The notes under the pieces were generated by a model. It was not told where the DNA came from. It did no database searches and was given only the letters and a program-made list of their open reading frames with translations. A stretch of DNA of 64,000 bases from NCBI RefSeq assembly GCF_002632585.1, contig NZ_NIBV01000001.1, positions 734,094 to 798,093 of the forward strand. Direction: 5' to 3'. Numbering within the stretch: the first letter of the stretch is position 1; each line of letters begins with the position of its first letter. The position numbers were made by a program, and so were the translations under genes. The DNA is from Xenorhabdus szentirmaii DSM 16338 (GTDB lineage Bacteria; Pseudomonadota; Gammaproteobacteria; Enterobacterales; Enterobacteriaceae). Of the stretch, positions 11,564-22,294 are shown in pieces.

Positions 11564-12721
11564 GTGAAGATTAAATTACCGTCGTTTATTGAATTATATC
11601 ACCAACTCATTGCAGCTCCGTCTATCAGTGCAACTGACAATGAACTCGATCAAAGCAATGAAATAGTTATCCACCTGCTGGCTGAGTGGTTGAAAGAAAT
11701 TGGCTTTACCATAGAAATTCAACCTGTGCCCGAAACCAGAAAAAAATTCAACCTGCTTGCGACATTAGGCAAGGGGCCGGGAGGATTGCTGCTCTGTGGT
11801 CACACAGATACCGTCCCTTTTGATGCCGGACGCTGGACACAAGATCCTTTCACTCTCACCGAGCGCGATGGCAAACTGTATGGGCTGGGTAGTGCGGACA
11901 TGAAAGGCTTTTTTGCGTTTATTATTGATGCACTGCGAAATATTGATACCCAAAAACTCTCCCACCCTCTTTATATTCTGGCCACTGCTGATGAAGAAAC
12001 CTCAATGGCCGGTGCCCGTTATTTTACCGCCAATGCCACCATTCGGCCTGATTTCGCCATTATTGGCGAACCCACATCATTACAACCTATCCGCGCCCAC
12101 AAAGGGCATATGGCCCAAGCAATCCGCATTGAAGGGAAATCGGGGCATTCCAGTGATCCGGCACGAGGCATCAACGCCATTGACCTGATGCACGAATCCA
12201 TCACTCAATTGATAAAGCTGCGCAATACCCTGCAAGAGCGCTACCACAATCCCGCTTTCGTCATTCCTTATCCAACCATGAATTTCGGCCATATCCACGG
12301 TGGAGATGCCGCGAACCGCATTTGTGCCTGCTGTGAATTGCATATGGATATTCGCCCCTTGCCTGGCCTGACTTTGCAGGATTTGAATGGATTGCTGGAT
12401 GACGCATTGGCGCCGGTGAAACAGCGTTGGCCGGGGCACCTGAGCGTGACAGAACTCCATCCCCCCATTCCGGGTTATGAGTGCCCGACAAATCACAAAC
12501 TGGTAGGTGTCATTGAAAAATTACTGGGAGCAAAAGCCGATACCGTCAATTACTGTACTGAAGCACCTTTTATTCAGGAGCTGTGCCCAACATTGGTTTT
12601 AGGGCCGGGGTCAATTGAACAGGCACATCAGCCCGATGAATTTTTGGATATGGCATTTATTGAGCCGACAAGAAAACTGCTTGCACAGCTTATCGTACAT
12701 TTTTGTTTGGATGCAGGTTAG
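11564..12721 (+). CDS. argE: Acetylornithine deacetylase ArgE
   Basis: ArgE removes the acetyl group from N-acetylornithine in the linear arginine pathway. It is a zinc M20-family peptidase-like enzyme with metal motifs [25 protein letters not shown] and [18 protein letters not shown] chose GTG 11564, giving [12 protein letters not shown] and 385 residues, because it lines up with the E. coli start (383 aa) and has an AAAAGG sequence upstream. An ATG at 11543 would add seven residues but has no clear ribosome binding site. It diverges from argC. Confidence 0.95.
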   Translation: MKIKLPSFIELYHQLIAAPSISATDNELDQSNEIVIHLLAEWLKEIGFTIEIQPVPETRKKFNLLATLGKGPGGLLLCGHTDTVPFDAGRWTQDPFTLTERDGKLYGLGSADMKGFFAFIIDALRNIDTQKLSHPLYILATADEETSMAGARYFTANATIRPDFAIIGEPTSLQPIRAHKGHMAQAIRIEGKSGHSSDPARGINAIDLMHESITQLIKLRNTLQERYHNPAFVIPYPTMNFGHIHGGDAANRICACCELHMDIRPLPGLTLQDLNGLLDDALAPVKQRWPGHLSVTELHPPIPGYECPTNHKLVGVIEKLLGAKADTVNYCTEAPFIQELCPTLVLGPGSIEQAHQPDEFLDMAFIEPTRKLLAQLIVHFCLDAG

Positions 12722-12888
12722 TTTTCACTATATAAGGATGACAATTTATGTTGTTAATACAGATAATTAACTGACATTCTCATATTGTCTTCCCCAACAT
12801 GAATTTATTTCCTGATCACTTTGAATATTCCTCATTGGGAATAAGCCATTTCTCGATTGACTAAAAATCCCTCTTCGCTCATTCTTTT

Positions 12889-13869
<981 letters not shown>

Positions 13870-13888
13870 TTGCCCCATTTAACCCAAA

Positions 13889-13916
13889 AAGCCGGACTGA
13901 ATGATAGTTCGGCTTT
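13889..13916 (+). terminator. metF terminator
   Basis: The arms AAGCCGGACT and AGTTCGGCTT pair with one G-U pair around a 7-nt loop, 19 bp after the metF stop. A related hairpin follows the metF tail remnant at 18548-18585. Confidence 0.75.
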
Positions 13917-14311
13917 ATGCCAATAACATCTGCAACAAAGCCATCAAATCGTTACACCAATATCAACTGTGTGCTTTTATTCGATGAGAAACCCTATATG
14001 TTACCACACATGGTTTTTTATTTAATTGAACCATCAAAGTTAATAATATTTTTTAATCATCCTTATATAATAAATAAAATTGCAAAATTCATTTCGCAAA
14101 ATTAGTATTAGCAGACAAAGTAAAAACAACAAAAATACACCTCATTAATATTTCTTAATATAGATAAGATGTCATACCAGTATTTTTATACAATAAAAAA
14201 TACATAGCAACGCCTACCTTATTCCATTCAGCAATTAAATTATCAAACTCATCATACTATAAAACAACAAAAAACATTTATTAATTAATATATTTCCGAG
14301 GGAAAATAATA
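13917..14311. other. AT-rich intergenic region upstream of the tox-like operon
   Basis: About 395 bp between the metF terminator and toxA hold no supported gene; an open frame at 13917-14105 has no ribosome binding site and low-complexity content. The stretch is much more AT-rich than metF and presumably contains the operon promoter, which I could not place. A ribosome binding site CGAGGG lies about 10 bp before ATG 14312. Confidence 0.6.
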
Positions 14312-15049
14312 ATGAAAAATGAAGAGTCCTATGATTCTATTGGAGAATCTTATATACAAATTACGGAGACAATTCCTCAACGTAAAATCGAAGTCCAGAC
14401 TATATTAGATATGCTCGGCGATGTGAAAGGAAAATCCATACTAGATTTAGCTTGTGGATTTGGCTATTACGGCCGTGAACTACGAAAGAACGGTGCATCT
14501 AAAGTTATTGGCGTCGATATTTCAGAAAAAATGATAGAAATTGCAAGAGAGAAATCCAGAATAAATGGTGATGACATTGAATTTTATGTCATTGATGTCC
14601 GCAATATGGGGTCATTTGGAAAATTCGATATCGTAAATGCAGTATGGTTATTTAACTATGCAACTTCAATAGCAAATCTTGAAAAAATGTTTCAAGTTAT
14701 TGCCAATAACTTGAAACTTTCTGGGAAATTAATTTCCTACACAATTGAGCCAGATTATCAATTAAGCAAAGGAAATTGCACCCCCTATGGCATCAATATT
14801 CTTAAAGAGGAAAACTGGAATGGAGGTTTTCGTTATAAAGCAGAATATGTATCTACGCCACCGGTTCCTTTCACATTTTATAAATGGAGCCGAGAACAGT
14901 ATGAGCTTACCAGTAAAAAATCCGGGTTCAAAAGTTTTGAATGGAGAAAGCCACTGATTTTAAATAGTGATATAGAGAAATACCCAGAAGGATTCTGGGA
15001 TACCTATCAGAACAATTGTCTTCAAACTGGTTTTATCTGCCAATTTTAG
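14312..15049 (+). CDS. toxA: ToxA-like SAM-dependent N-methyltransferase (predicted azapteridine methyltransferase)
   Basis: This 245-residue class I methyltransferase has SAM motif I ILDLACGFGYYGREL near residues 43-57 and the acidic strand-2 motif VIGVDISEKMIEIAR. Burkholderia glumae ToxA, which adds the two N-methyl groups of toxoflavin, is the same length. Here the gene heads an operon with ToxD-, ToxB- and ToxC-like genes, which is the main reason for the call. By itself it would only be a small-molecule methyltransferase. Codon use is AT-rich relative to metF. The start has a CGAGGG ribosome binding site. Confidence 0.72.
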   Translation: MKNEESYDSIGESYIQITETIPQRKIEVQTILDMLGDVKGKSILDLACGFGYYGRELRKNGASKVIGVDISEKMIEIAREKSRINGDDIEFYVIDVRNMGSFGKFDIVNAVWLFNYATSIANLEKMFQVIANNLKLSGKLISYTIEPDYQLSKGNCTPYGINILKEENWNGGFRYKAEYVSTPPVPFTFYKWSREQYELTSKKSGFKSFEWRKPLILNSDIEKYPEGFWDTYQNNCLQTGFICQF

Positions 15050-15106
15050 ATTTGACATCTGTTATTTATATTGACCGAATCTATTTCATTGAAATGGCTA
15101 ATTGAT

Positions 15107-16108
15107 ATGAAACACTTTCATTCACCATATTTAGAAAAAGCCTCGCCTTTTTTAACTGACAGAAAGTTACTTGGATTGCCAGAGAGCTATACTCCATCAC
15201 GAAATTTAAAATTGAATTTAGATGAATTCCGAAAGCTGGCAAAAGGATCTATAAATAACTGGTTAGAAATACTTGAAAGTACAGATTACCCTCTGGAATA
15301 TCGTTATGCCGCGGGGAATTTACTTTCATATGCAGGAGATCCAAGACTAAAACCACTGGCTCCCCAAATGATAGATGTGCCTGGCGGGAATATTAATATT
15401 GGATTACTTGCTGAAAATCTAGATCCCACCATGGCTGAGCTTGCTGATTTAAATTTAGAACGTGACTGGATAGCCAAAGAAATACCTCGCCACCAAGTTC
15501 ATGTGAATCCTTATCGCATAGGGAAATACCCTGTGACTAATGGTGAATATATTACTTTTTTGCAAGACAGTGGTGAGAGCCGATTACCTGATAATTGGTT
15601 TTTAGGACGCTACCCTTTTGAAATTGCTAATCATCCAGTTTCTGGAATTACCACAGAAGACGCCGATTGCTATAGCAAATGGCTATCAGAGAAAACAGGA
15701 AGAACATTCCGGCTGCCCAGTGAAGCAGAATGGGAATATGCAGCAGCAGGCCCTGCCAATCTGCAATTTCCTTGGGGGGATCAATTTCTGCCAAACCATG
15801 CCAATACAGCAGAAAGCGGGATATTTACCACAACGCCAGTAGGTATGTTCACTTGCGGTGCATCACCTTTCGGATGTTTAGATATGGCCGGCAACGTAGA
15901 AGAATATGTTATGGAAAACTACACAGCTTATCCTGGAGGAATAACCGTACAAGACGATTTAGTCAATATTCAAGGTAAACACCGTGTAGCCCGGGGAGGA
16001 AGTTATACCCGCTTTCGAGATCTCACCAGAAATACTCGCCGCCATGGAAAATTCCCCAGAGAAATTTACGTTATGGGTTTTCGCCTTGCCGAAAGCGTCT
16101 GCTCATAA
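15107..16108 (+). CDS. toxD: ToxD-like sulfatase-modifying-factor (FGE-sulfatase) domain protein
   Basis: The 333-residue product has a short N-terminal helical segment (about 1-100) and then a formylglycine-generating-enzyme-like domain: MIDVPGGNINIGL, YRIGKYPVTNGEYITFL, FRLPSEAEWEYAAAG, FGCLDMAGNVEEYV, HRVARGGSYTRFRD and MGFRLAE. The copper-binding Cys pair of true formylglycine enzymes is absent: the final block around GGSY to MGFRLAE has no Cys. ToxD of toxoflavin clusters is of this family and its reaction is not settled. I chose ATG 15107; a TTG at 15071 would add 12 residues. It starts 57 bp after toxA. Confidence 0.7.
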   Translation: MKHFHSPYLEKASPFLTDRKLLGLPESYTPSRNLKLNLDEFRKLAKGSINNWLEILESTDYPLEYRYAAGNLLSYAGDPRLKPLAPQMIDVPGGNINIGLLAENLDPTMAELADLNLERDWIAKEIPRHQVHVNPYRIGKYPVTNGEYITFLQDSGESRLPDNWFLGRYPFEIANHPVSGITTEDADCYSKWLSEKTGRTFRLPSEAEWEYAAAGPANLQFPWGDQFLPNHANTAESGIFTTTPVGMFTCGASPFGCLDMAGNVEEYVMENYTAYPGGITVQDDLVNIQGKHRVARGGSYTRFRDLTRNTRRHGKFPREIYVMGFRLAESVCS

Positions 16109-16151
16109 AAGTAGATATTTTTCATAAACTACAACAAAAGAAATATAAATT

Positions 16152-16769
16152 ATGATCACATGCCGCGTAAGAAACTCAGTTGATATTCCCATTCTTTCAG
16201 AAGGGCATATTGCCTCCTTCGTTTCATTTGAAGGATTTACATCACCAAATGAACACATTGCTATTATCATGGGTGAATATAGAAATAAATCTCCACTCGT
16301 ACGCATTCATTCTGAATGTTTAACTGGCGATGTTTTTGGCTCTCATCGTTGTGATTGTGGCGCACAATTACATGAAGCGTTAAATCAGATGAGTCAAGAA
16401 GGTGGAATTCTATTATATCTCCGCCAAGAAGGGCGCGGAATTGGATTATACGCCAAATTAGATGCTTACAAATTACAAGATAAAGGATTAGATACCTTCG
16501 AAGCCAACAAGCAACTTAACTTCCCAGAAGATGGACGAGACTTTTCTATTGCTGCAAATATGTTAACTGCTCTGGGTATTACTCATTGCCGGTTAATCAC
16601 AAATAATCCAGAAAAAGTGACTGCATTAAAAGAACATGGGATACAGGTGGATGAAGTGATATCTACAGGTATTTATATCACTAAACATAACCATTTTTAT
16701 CTTATGACCAAAGTTAATAAGAAAAACCATTCAATAAAGCTAAATCCCCCTCCTACAAGAAGGTCATAA
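16152..16769 (+). CDS. toxB: ToxB-like GTP cyclohydrolase II
   Basis: GTP cyclohydrolase II opens GTP to 2,5-diamino-6-ribosylamino-pyrimidinone phosphate, the first step shared by riboflavin and toxoflavin. The 205-residue product has the zinc triad HSECLTGDVFGSHRCDCGAQ, the catalytic LYLRQEGRGIGLYAKLDAY segment, and TNNPEKVTALKEHGI. It lacks the RibB domain of fused riboflavin enzymes. It lies outside any riboflavin gene context, between ToxD- and ToxC-like genes and 4 bp before toxC, which points to the specialised toxoflavin copy rather than the housekeeping ribA. Confidence 0.78.
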   Translation: MITCRVRNSVDIPILSEGHIASFVSFEGFTSPNEHIAIIMGEYRNKSPLVRIHSECLTGDVFGSHRCDCGAQLHEALNQMSQEGGILLYLRQEGRGIGLYAKLDAYKLQDKGLDTFEANKQLNFPEDGRDFSIAANMLTALGITHCRLITNNPEKVTALKEHGIQVDEVISTGIYITKHNHFYLMTKVNKKNHSIKLNPPPTRRS

Positions 16770-16773
16770 TAAA

Positions 16774-18459
16774 ATGAAACATTTTTCTCCAATAAGTGGT
16801 ATCGCCTCTTTTCAAGAACGTTACTTAGCCACCGCTGGTTATGATAATCAGGTTATCCTTTGGGATGCGCAAAACAAGCAAGCGATACATCGCGTCAATC
16901 ATGATCATCTAGCCAACCAGTGTTCATTCAGCCCTGATGGTCGTTGGTTAGTCAGTGCCAGTAGTGATTATAGTGCCCGAATTTGGGAAGTTCCTGCCAT
17001 GCAGCTAAAAACCGCATTACTCGGACATGAAGACGATGTCGAAATGGCGGTTTTCAATCCGACCAGCGATATTGTTGCGACTTGCTCACGGGATAAAAGC
17101 ATCCGACTATTTCGCGTTGATAATGGGCAATGTCAGCATATCCTGCGTGGGCATGATGCTGATGTTATTTCTGTCAGCTGGAGCACAGATGGTAATACGT
17201 TAGTATCAAGTAGTGATGACGGCACTATTCGTCGTTGGGATACTATCAAAGGGGCCGAAATTGAATGTATCGACCTCAACGGAGTAGAAACGGATACTAT
17301 TGCTTTAGCTAAAGATGGAACAATCTTTGCTGGCAATGACGAAGGTAAACTCATCATCGTTAATGCGACAGGCAAAGAAAGCATGCAAGCACATGCTGCG
17401 GGTGTTAAGCGTATAGTCTGGGATGAACAGAATAACCGCCTAATCAGCCTCAGCTATGATCGTTCAGTCGTTTTATGGGAATTCGTCAATAATTCGCTGC
17501 AAAAACTTGCTGAAAGTTCTCTGCCTAGCCTTATATGGCCTAGAAGTTGTGCATTCCTTGGTAAAGAGCGGGTTGCTTTTGTCACTTTTGGCTCTACTTA
17601 TGCCGTCTGGGATCATAGCTCAAATACTTGGGATCTTGCTGGCATTGAACACGCGATCAGCCTCAATGCAGTAGCAATCTATGAAAACAAAACCTACTCA
17701 ATTGGCGATGCAGGAATATTATTCATCGACGGAAAGCCAGAAGTTGTGATGGGCACCCTCTGCAATTTCCTTCTCCTTTTTGGGAAAAATATACTGACCG
17801 GTGGTCAAATGGGACAAGTTTTTGATGCAATCAGCGGTAAATTAATCTATCAACACCGTTCTCCACTGAATTGTGGTGTCACTTTTACCCGCAATGGGCA
17901 ACCCCATGTAGCTATAGGAACTTATACTGGCGAAGCTCTTATCTTTAATCTCAATGAGAATGGCGCTGTGTGTTTCCTGCAAACAGTGCCTTTGCATGAT
18001 AATGCAATCAAAGGACTGGCAGCCAATGATAAATATATATTCAGTGTATGTGCTGATGCCGCCGCTGCATTCCACAGAATAGACAATTTTAAATTACATT
18101 CTTATATCGAAAAAGCACACGACCGTATTTCCAATGACTGTACGTCTATCAATGAAGGATTTGCAAGCATTGGTAGAGATCTCACTCTGAGGCTTTGGAG
18201 AGGTAATAACGTTGAAATCCATAAAACGCCTCATATACATTCAGTAAAATGTATTTCTGTTTCTGACGACCAACAAATTATTGCAACGGGAAGTTATGGC
18301 GGAACTGTTAGCTTATTCGATTTGCGGGAATGTAAATGGATTTCTACCCATAAACCGACTACCAGTGGCATCTCATGCATGACTTATTCATCAAAAGATA
18401 ACGCATTTATTGCCAGTTCTTATGATGGAAACCTATATCCAATTGAAGTTAGAACATAA
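16774..18459 (+). CDS. toxC: ToxC-like WD40 repeat protein
   Basis: This 561-residue protein is made almost wholly of WD40-type blades, for example LLGHEDDVEMAVFNP, LRGHDADVISVSWSTDGN, SSDDGTIRRWD and a C-terminal VSLFDLRECKW. The length suggests two beta-propellers. No signal peptide or membrane segment is seen. A WD40 protein of unknown reaction, ToxC, is a required part of toxoflavin clusters, and this is the strongest marker that the operon is tox-like. A GAAGG ribosome binding site overlaps the end of toxB. Its stop codon touches the first bases of the right metF repeat. Confidence 0.72.
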   Translation: MKHFSPISGIASFQERYLATAGYDNQVILWDAQNKQAIHRVNHDHLANQCSFSPDGRWLVSASSDYSARIWEVPAMQLKTALLGHEDDVEMAVFNPTSDIVATCSRDKSIRLFRVDNGQCQHILRGHDADVISVSWSTDGNTLVSSSDDGTIRRWDTIKGAEIECIDLNGVETDTIALAKDGTIFAGNDEGKLIIVNATGKESMQAHAAGVKRIVWDEQNNRLISLSYDRSVVLWEFVNNSLQKLAESSLPSLIWPRSCAFLGKERVAFVTFGSTYAVWDHSSNTWDLAGIEHAISLNAVAIYENKTYSIGDAGILFIDGKPEVVMGTLCNFLLLFGKNILTGGQMGQVFDAISGKLIYQHRSPLNCGVTFTRNGQPHVAIGTYTGEALIFNLNENGAVCFLQTVPLHDNAIKGLAANDKYIFSVCADAAAAFHRIDNFKLHSYIEKAHDRISNDCTSINEGFASIGRDLTLRLWRGNNVEIHKTPHIHSVKCISVSDDQQIIATGSYGGTVSLFDLRECKWISTHKPTTSGISCMTYSSKDNAFIASSYDGNLYPIEVRT

Positions 18460-18532
18460 AGATTTTCATTTTTATACCCTGAAACGGGCTGAGTCGCGTT
18501 ATGCTATCTGTCATACATTGGGGTACGCCCTG
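18458..18532 (+). pseudogene. Displaced metF 3' tail (right direct repeat)
   Basis: This copy of the metF end encodes [20 protein letters not shown] in the metF frame, then loses a G and shifts frame. There is no start codon or body. It differs from 13789-13864 by five substitutions and one deletion. It reads as the original chromosomal metF tail left behind when the tox-like operon, carrying its own metF tail, was inserted. An open frame at 18410-18676 through it is not a gene. Confidence 0.83.
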
Positions 18533-18547
18533 CCTGATTACCTGACT

Positions 18548-18585
18548 AAAGCCGAGCCAAAAGTATCGCTTATAGTTCGGCTTTT
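18548..18585 (+). terminator. Terminator after the metF tail remnant
   Basis: Arms AAAGCCGA (18548-18555) and TCGGCTTT (18577-18584) are followed by more T. It resembles the metF terminator at 13889 and sits at the equivalent distance, supporting duplication of tail plus terminator. It probably ends the toxADBC transcript now. Confidence 0.65.
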
Positions 18586-18754
18586 CCCAGAAGAAAATAA
18601 ATTTAATTCTGCAATTTTTTTACTGTTATTGATTGCTTTCATTACCACTTTTTTGAATGAAGATGGGCATAAATGATTTTAATCTAACATTGTAATAATG
18701 ATATATTTCTATCCCAAAACAGAATGAGCGCATCAATTTTTTAAAGGATTTATA

Positions 18755-19249
18755 ATGAAAAGACCATTTAGTGTTTGGGTAATGCTAGTTGGATTGTTAA
18801 TTTTTTCACTGGATCACTTCATCGGCATAATTAAGTTAGTCAATGTAATACAGGTGTACTTCAAGCAGCTCGAATCAACATCTACAATACATTATTTCAT
18901 AGTTTATTTAGTCGTGAAGACCGCTGTTTTCGGCATATTTATCTTAGGATTTATCTCAACATTATCACCCAAAAAACATGCCAAAAAAGTGCTTTTACTC
19001 GCATGGACAATATTCATCTTCGTATTTCTAATTAGGCAATATGAAGCATACTATGAAATCGATGATAGATACCTTAAATACGACAATGATTCCGAGCGGG
19101 CCGGAGCTCTCATTGCTGCTGCTATCCAATTCACTCTCTACCTTTCCGTATTAATAAACTTGATCTTCTCCAAGAGGACAGCAAATTACCTCAAAAAAAA
19201 TAACAATAAGAGTCAAGTTGATTCAACACTGAGCGATAATAAAATTTAG
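18755..19249 (+). CDS. Hypothetical four-helix membrane protein
   Basis: This 164-residue protein has four predicted membrane helices at roughly residues 8-28, 50-70, 78-95 and 118-138. Between helices 3 and 4 is a charged loop (QYEAYYEIDDRYLKYDNDSE), and the tail is polar and Lys/Asn-rich. The ribosome binding site AAAGGA precedes ATG. I do not recognise a family. It lies outside the metF repeats, so it is probably not part of the tox-like insertion. A hairpin with T-run follows. Confidence 0.6.
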   Translation: MKRPFSVWVMLVGLLIFSLDHFIGIIKLVNVIQVYFKQLESTSTIHYFIVYLVVKTAVFGIFILGFISTLSPKKHAKKVLLLAWTIFIFVFLIRQYEAYYEIDDRYLKYDNDSERAGALIAAAIQFTLYLSVLINLIFSKRTANYLKKNNNKSQVDSTLSDNKI

Positions 19250-19283
19250 AGTATTTTGCTCTGATTCAACTCAAGCATATATG

Positions 19284-19315
19284 TTAAGAGCCTATTTCAT
19301 CAGGCTCTTAATTTT
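19284..19315 (+). terminator. Terminator after the hypothetical membrane protein
   Basis: TTAAGAGCCT and AGGCTCTTAA pair around an 8-nt loop, followed by TTTT. Confidence 0.7.
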
Positions 19316-19348
19316 GCTAAAAAATCAACCGAACAGTTTCCTGTTCGG
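19316..19348 (-). terminator. ppc terminator
   Basis: On the minus strand CCGAACAG-GAAA-CTGTTCGG is followed by TTGATTTTTT, a stable tetraloop hairpin about 34 bp after the ppc stop. Confidence 0.75.
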
Positions 19349-19381
19349 CTTTCATTATTTAAAAACAGGCAAGAGCCAGAA

Positions 19382-22018
19382 CTAGCCTGTATTGCGCATA
19401 CCTGCTGCAACACCTGCAATGGTCACCATCAAGGCCTGCTCGAGGCGGGGTTCAGGATTTTCCTGCTGACGGGAACGTTGCAACAATTCCGCCTGTAATA
19501 CGTTCAACGGATCGGTATACACGTTACGTAATGCGATGGATTCTGCAATCCACGGCAAATCCGCCATTAACTGCTCATCCTGCGAAATAGTCAGTACTGT
19601 TTTGATATCTTCCGCAAGCTGGTTACGCAGCTTTTGGCCCAATGGCCAAAGTTTAGGCTCTACTAACCGTTGATCATAATATTCCGCCAACCATAAATCT
19701 GCTTTGGCAAATACCATCTCCAGCATCGCAATACGCGTGTTGAAAAATGGCCAGTGATGACACATATCGGTTAATACTGATAACTTACCGGCATCAATCA
19801 CTTGTTGAAGCGCCGCCCCAGCGCCCAGCCATGCCGGTAACATCAAACGGTTTTGTGTCCAGGCGAATATCCACGGGATCGCACGCAAACTCTCAACCCC
19901 CCCCGTCGGACGGCGCTTCGCCGGCCGCGAGCCCAGCGGTAATTTCGCCAGCTCTTGTTCTGGCGTCGCCGCCCGGAAATAGGGCACGAACTCCGGTTGT
20001 TCACGAATATAGTCACGATACATATCGCAGGAAACATCCGAAAGTGTATCCATAATCAGATGCCATTCTGCTTTGGGTTCCGGTGGCGGTAATAAGTTTG
20101 CTTCCAGAATTGCACTGGTATACAGCGCAAGGCTGCTGATTGTTACCTGCGGCAAACCAAACTTAAAGCGGATCATCTCGCCTTGTTCCGTTACCCGCAA
20201 TCCGCCTTTCAGGCTGCCCGGAGGCTGGGAAAGTAACGCTGAGTGCGCCGGTGCGCCCCCACGCCCGATTGTACCGCCACGCCCGTGAAACAAGGTCAGG
20301 GTGACCCCTTCCCGTTCACACTCTTTTATCAGGGCATCCTGCGCCCGGTATTGTGCCCAGGACGCTGCCATCACTCCCGCGTCTTTAGCTGAATCAGAAT
20401 AACCAATCATGACCATCTGCTTGTTTTGGATCAGATCACGATACCATCCAATCCCCAATAGTTGCCGAACAACGCTTTCTGCATTATTCAGGTCATCAAG
20501 GGTTTCAAACAGCGGAGCAACCGGCAGTTTCAACGAGCATCCCGCTTCTTTCAGCAATAATTTCACTGCCAGCACGTCAGAAGGCACTTTTGCCATGGAG
20601 ATAACATAAGCGGCTATCGCATCTTCCGGCGATTCTGCAATCACTTTACACGTTTCGAAAACTTCTTGAGTTTCTGCACTGGGTTGCCAGTCACGCGGGC
20701 TAAGCGGACGTTTCGAATTCAGCTCACGCAGCAGGAACGCCTGTTTATCCATTTCCGGCCAGCTTGCATAATCGCCCATTTCCAAATATTGCGTCAGTTC
20801 TGCAATCGCATCAGTATGGCGGGAACTTTCCTGCCGAATATCAATGCGCACTAATGACAGGCCGAAACAACGAATTCGGCGCAAGGTATCCAGCAGTTGT
20901 CCGTTCGCGATAATTTCCATGCCGCAAGCTTTCAATGATTGATAGCACGCATACAACGGCTGCCATAGCTGCTCGTTATGCAAGAGCAAATCAGCAGGTG
21001 GCAATGCTTGCTCACCCTTGAGGTGCTTTTCCAGATAAGCCAGTGTATTGTTTAATTGTGTCCGCAATTGCTTGGCAATTTCACGGTAAGGTTCCAGAAC
21101 ATGTTCACCTCCGGCCATTGCCCGCAGTTCAGGCGTACATTCCGACATGGAAAGCTCAGAAACCAATACCTGAATATCTTTCAAGAATAAATCTGCGGCT
21201 TTCCAGCGACTGAGCAGCAAAACGTGACGGGTAATTTCAGCCGTTACATTAGGGTTTCCATCACGATCTCCCCCCATCCAAGAAGTAAACCGGATCGGCA
21301 CACTCTCCACCGGCAAACTGTAACCAATGGATTCTTCCAACTGTTCATTAAATTCACGCAGAAATGCGGGCACACCTTCCCACAAACTATTTTCAACCAC
21401 CGCAAAACCCCATTTTGCTTCATCAATTGGGGTGGGGCGAATTTTACGGATTTCATCGGTATGCCATGACTGGGCGATCAATTGGCGCAATCGACGCATG
21501 ATATTATTGCGTTCATAATCTGCTAAATCGTCGTGGTCCAGCTGTGCCAGACAACCATTCACTTCAACCAATTTGTGAATTAAAGTACGGCGGGCGATTT
21601 CTGTTGGATGGGCCGTCAGGACCAATTCAATCGATAAGTCATCAACGGCTTGCACCAATTCATCATGACTGAAATGTTTTTTCTTAAGGCGCTCGAACAA
21701 TACCGCCAGTGCTACCGGATTGCTGGCAGCCTCACCATGTGGCGAAATGCTGTGATATTGTTCAGCAACGTTAGTCAGGTTTAAAAACTGATTAAACGCA
21801 CGGGCGACAGGCAGTAACTCATCATTGGATAAATTTTCCAATGTTGATAACAGTTGCTGGCGATGAACTTCGTTACCTGCACGGGAAGATTTGGATAGTT
21901 TCCTGATTGTTTCAACTTTCTCAAGAATATCTTCACCCAAAGCTTCTTTGATGGTGTCGCCCAGCAACTTGCCGAGCATACTGACATTACTTCGCATTGC
22001 GGAATATTGTTGATTCAT
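19382..22018 (-). CDS. ppc: Phosphoenolpyruvate carboxylase Ppc
   Basis: Ppc replenishes oxaloacetate from PEP and bicarbonate. The 878-residue product has the catalytic His in [19 protein letters not shown] (about residues 133-151), the glycine-rich [16 protein letters not shown], the [18 protein letters not shown] block, and the C-terminal allosteric end RNTG. Length matches the E. coli enzyme (883). It is monocistronic, with a terminator after it and 276 bp of upstream region that contains a perfect inverted repeat. Confidence 0.97.
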   Translation of the reverse strand: MNQQYSAMRSNVSMLGKLLGDTIKEALGEDILEKVETIRKLSKSSRAGNEVHRQQLLSTLENLSNDELLPVARAFNQFLNLTNVAEQYHSISPHGEAASNPVALAVLFERLKKKHFSHDELVQAVDDLSIELVLTAHPTEIARRTLIHKLVEVNGCLAQLDHDDLADYERNNIMRRLRQLIAQSWHTDEIRKIRPTPIDEAKWGFAVVENSLWEGVPAFLREFNEQLEESIGYSLPVESVPIRFTSWMGGDRDGNPNVTAEITRHVLLLSRWKAADLFLKDIQVLVSELSMSECTPELRAMAGGEHVLEPYREIAKQLRTQLNNTLAYLEKHLKGEQALPPADLLLHNEQLWQPLYACYQSLKACGMEIIANGQLLDTLRRIRCFGLSLVRIDIRQESSRHTDAIAELTQYLEMGDYASWPEMDKQAFLLRELNSKRPLSPRDWQPSAETQEVFETCKVIAESPEDAIAAYVISMAKVPSDVLAVKLLLKEAGCSLKLPVAPLFETLDDLNNAESVVRQLLGIGWYRDLIQNKQMVMIGYSDSAKDAGVMAASWAQYRAQDALIKECEREGVTLTLFHGRGGTIGRGGAPAHSALLSQPPGSLKGGLRVTEQGEMIRFKFGLPQVTISSLALYTSAILEANLLPPPEPKAEWHLIMDTLSDVSCDMYRDYIREQPEFVPYFRAATPEQELAKLPLGSRPAKRRPTGGVESLRAIPWIFAWTQNRLMLPAWLGAGAALQQVIDAGKLSVLTDMCHHWPFFNTRIAMLEMVFAKADLWLAEYYDQRLVEPKLWPLGQKLRNQLAEDIKTVLTISQDEQLMADLPWIAESIALRNVYTDPLNVLQAELLQRSRQQENPEPRLEQALMVTIAGVAAGMRNTG

Positions 22019-22136
22019 ATGGTTCCTGGCCTTGTGTTACTGTATATCGCCCACTTCACCTGATAATTGGTTCAATCGGCATTTACCCTGCATCTGTCAA
22101 GATTATCACTGTTCTTTTGTTTATCTTTGACTCTCT

Positions 22137-22156
22137 ATTCATATCAGAATATGAAT
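22137..22156. repeat. Perfect inverted repeat upstream of ppc
   Basis: ATTCATAT-CAGA-ATATGAAT is a perfect 8-bp palindrome with a 4-bp spacer, about 120 bp before the ppc start. The half-sites are oriented opposite to an ARG box, so ArgR is unlikely. It may be an operator for an unidentified dimeric regulator. Confidence 0.55.
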
Positions 22157-22234
22157 TATTTTGAGTAGATTTTTATGAAATTTCGTCAAGATTTCTTTTT
22201 GATAAGCTTTTATGAGCGAGTTTGATGGGTTGAG

Positions 22235-22266
22235 AAAAAGGCAGGGATCGATGTTATATCCCTGCC
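22235..22266 (-). terminator. metBL operon terminator
   Basis: On the minus strand GGCAGGGAT and ATCCCTGCC pair around a 9-nt loop and are followed by TTTTT, about 28 bp after the metL stop. Confidence 0.85.
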
Positions 22267-22294
22267 TGCAATCCCGTTTTGGGAAGTGAATGAG

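Noticed and set aside
12080-12496. 138-residue frame opposite argE
   Set aside because: It is the antisense shadow of a well-conserved gene, with no ribosome binding site and no recognisable product.
13917-14105. 62-residue open frame between metF and toxA
   Set aside because: It begins next to the metF terminator, lacks a ribosome binding site and has low-complexity AT-rich content.
18410-18676. 88-residue open frame after toxC
   Set aside because: It reads through the toxC end and the displaced metF tail, has no ribosome binding site, and its recognisable residues are the metF C terminus out of context.
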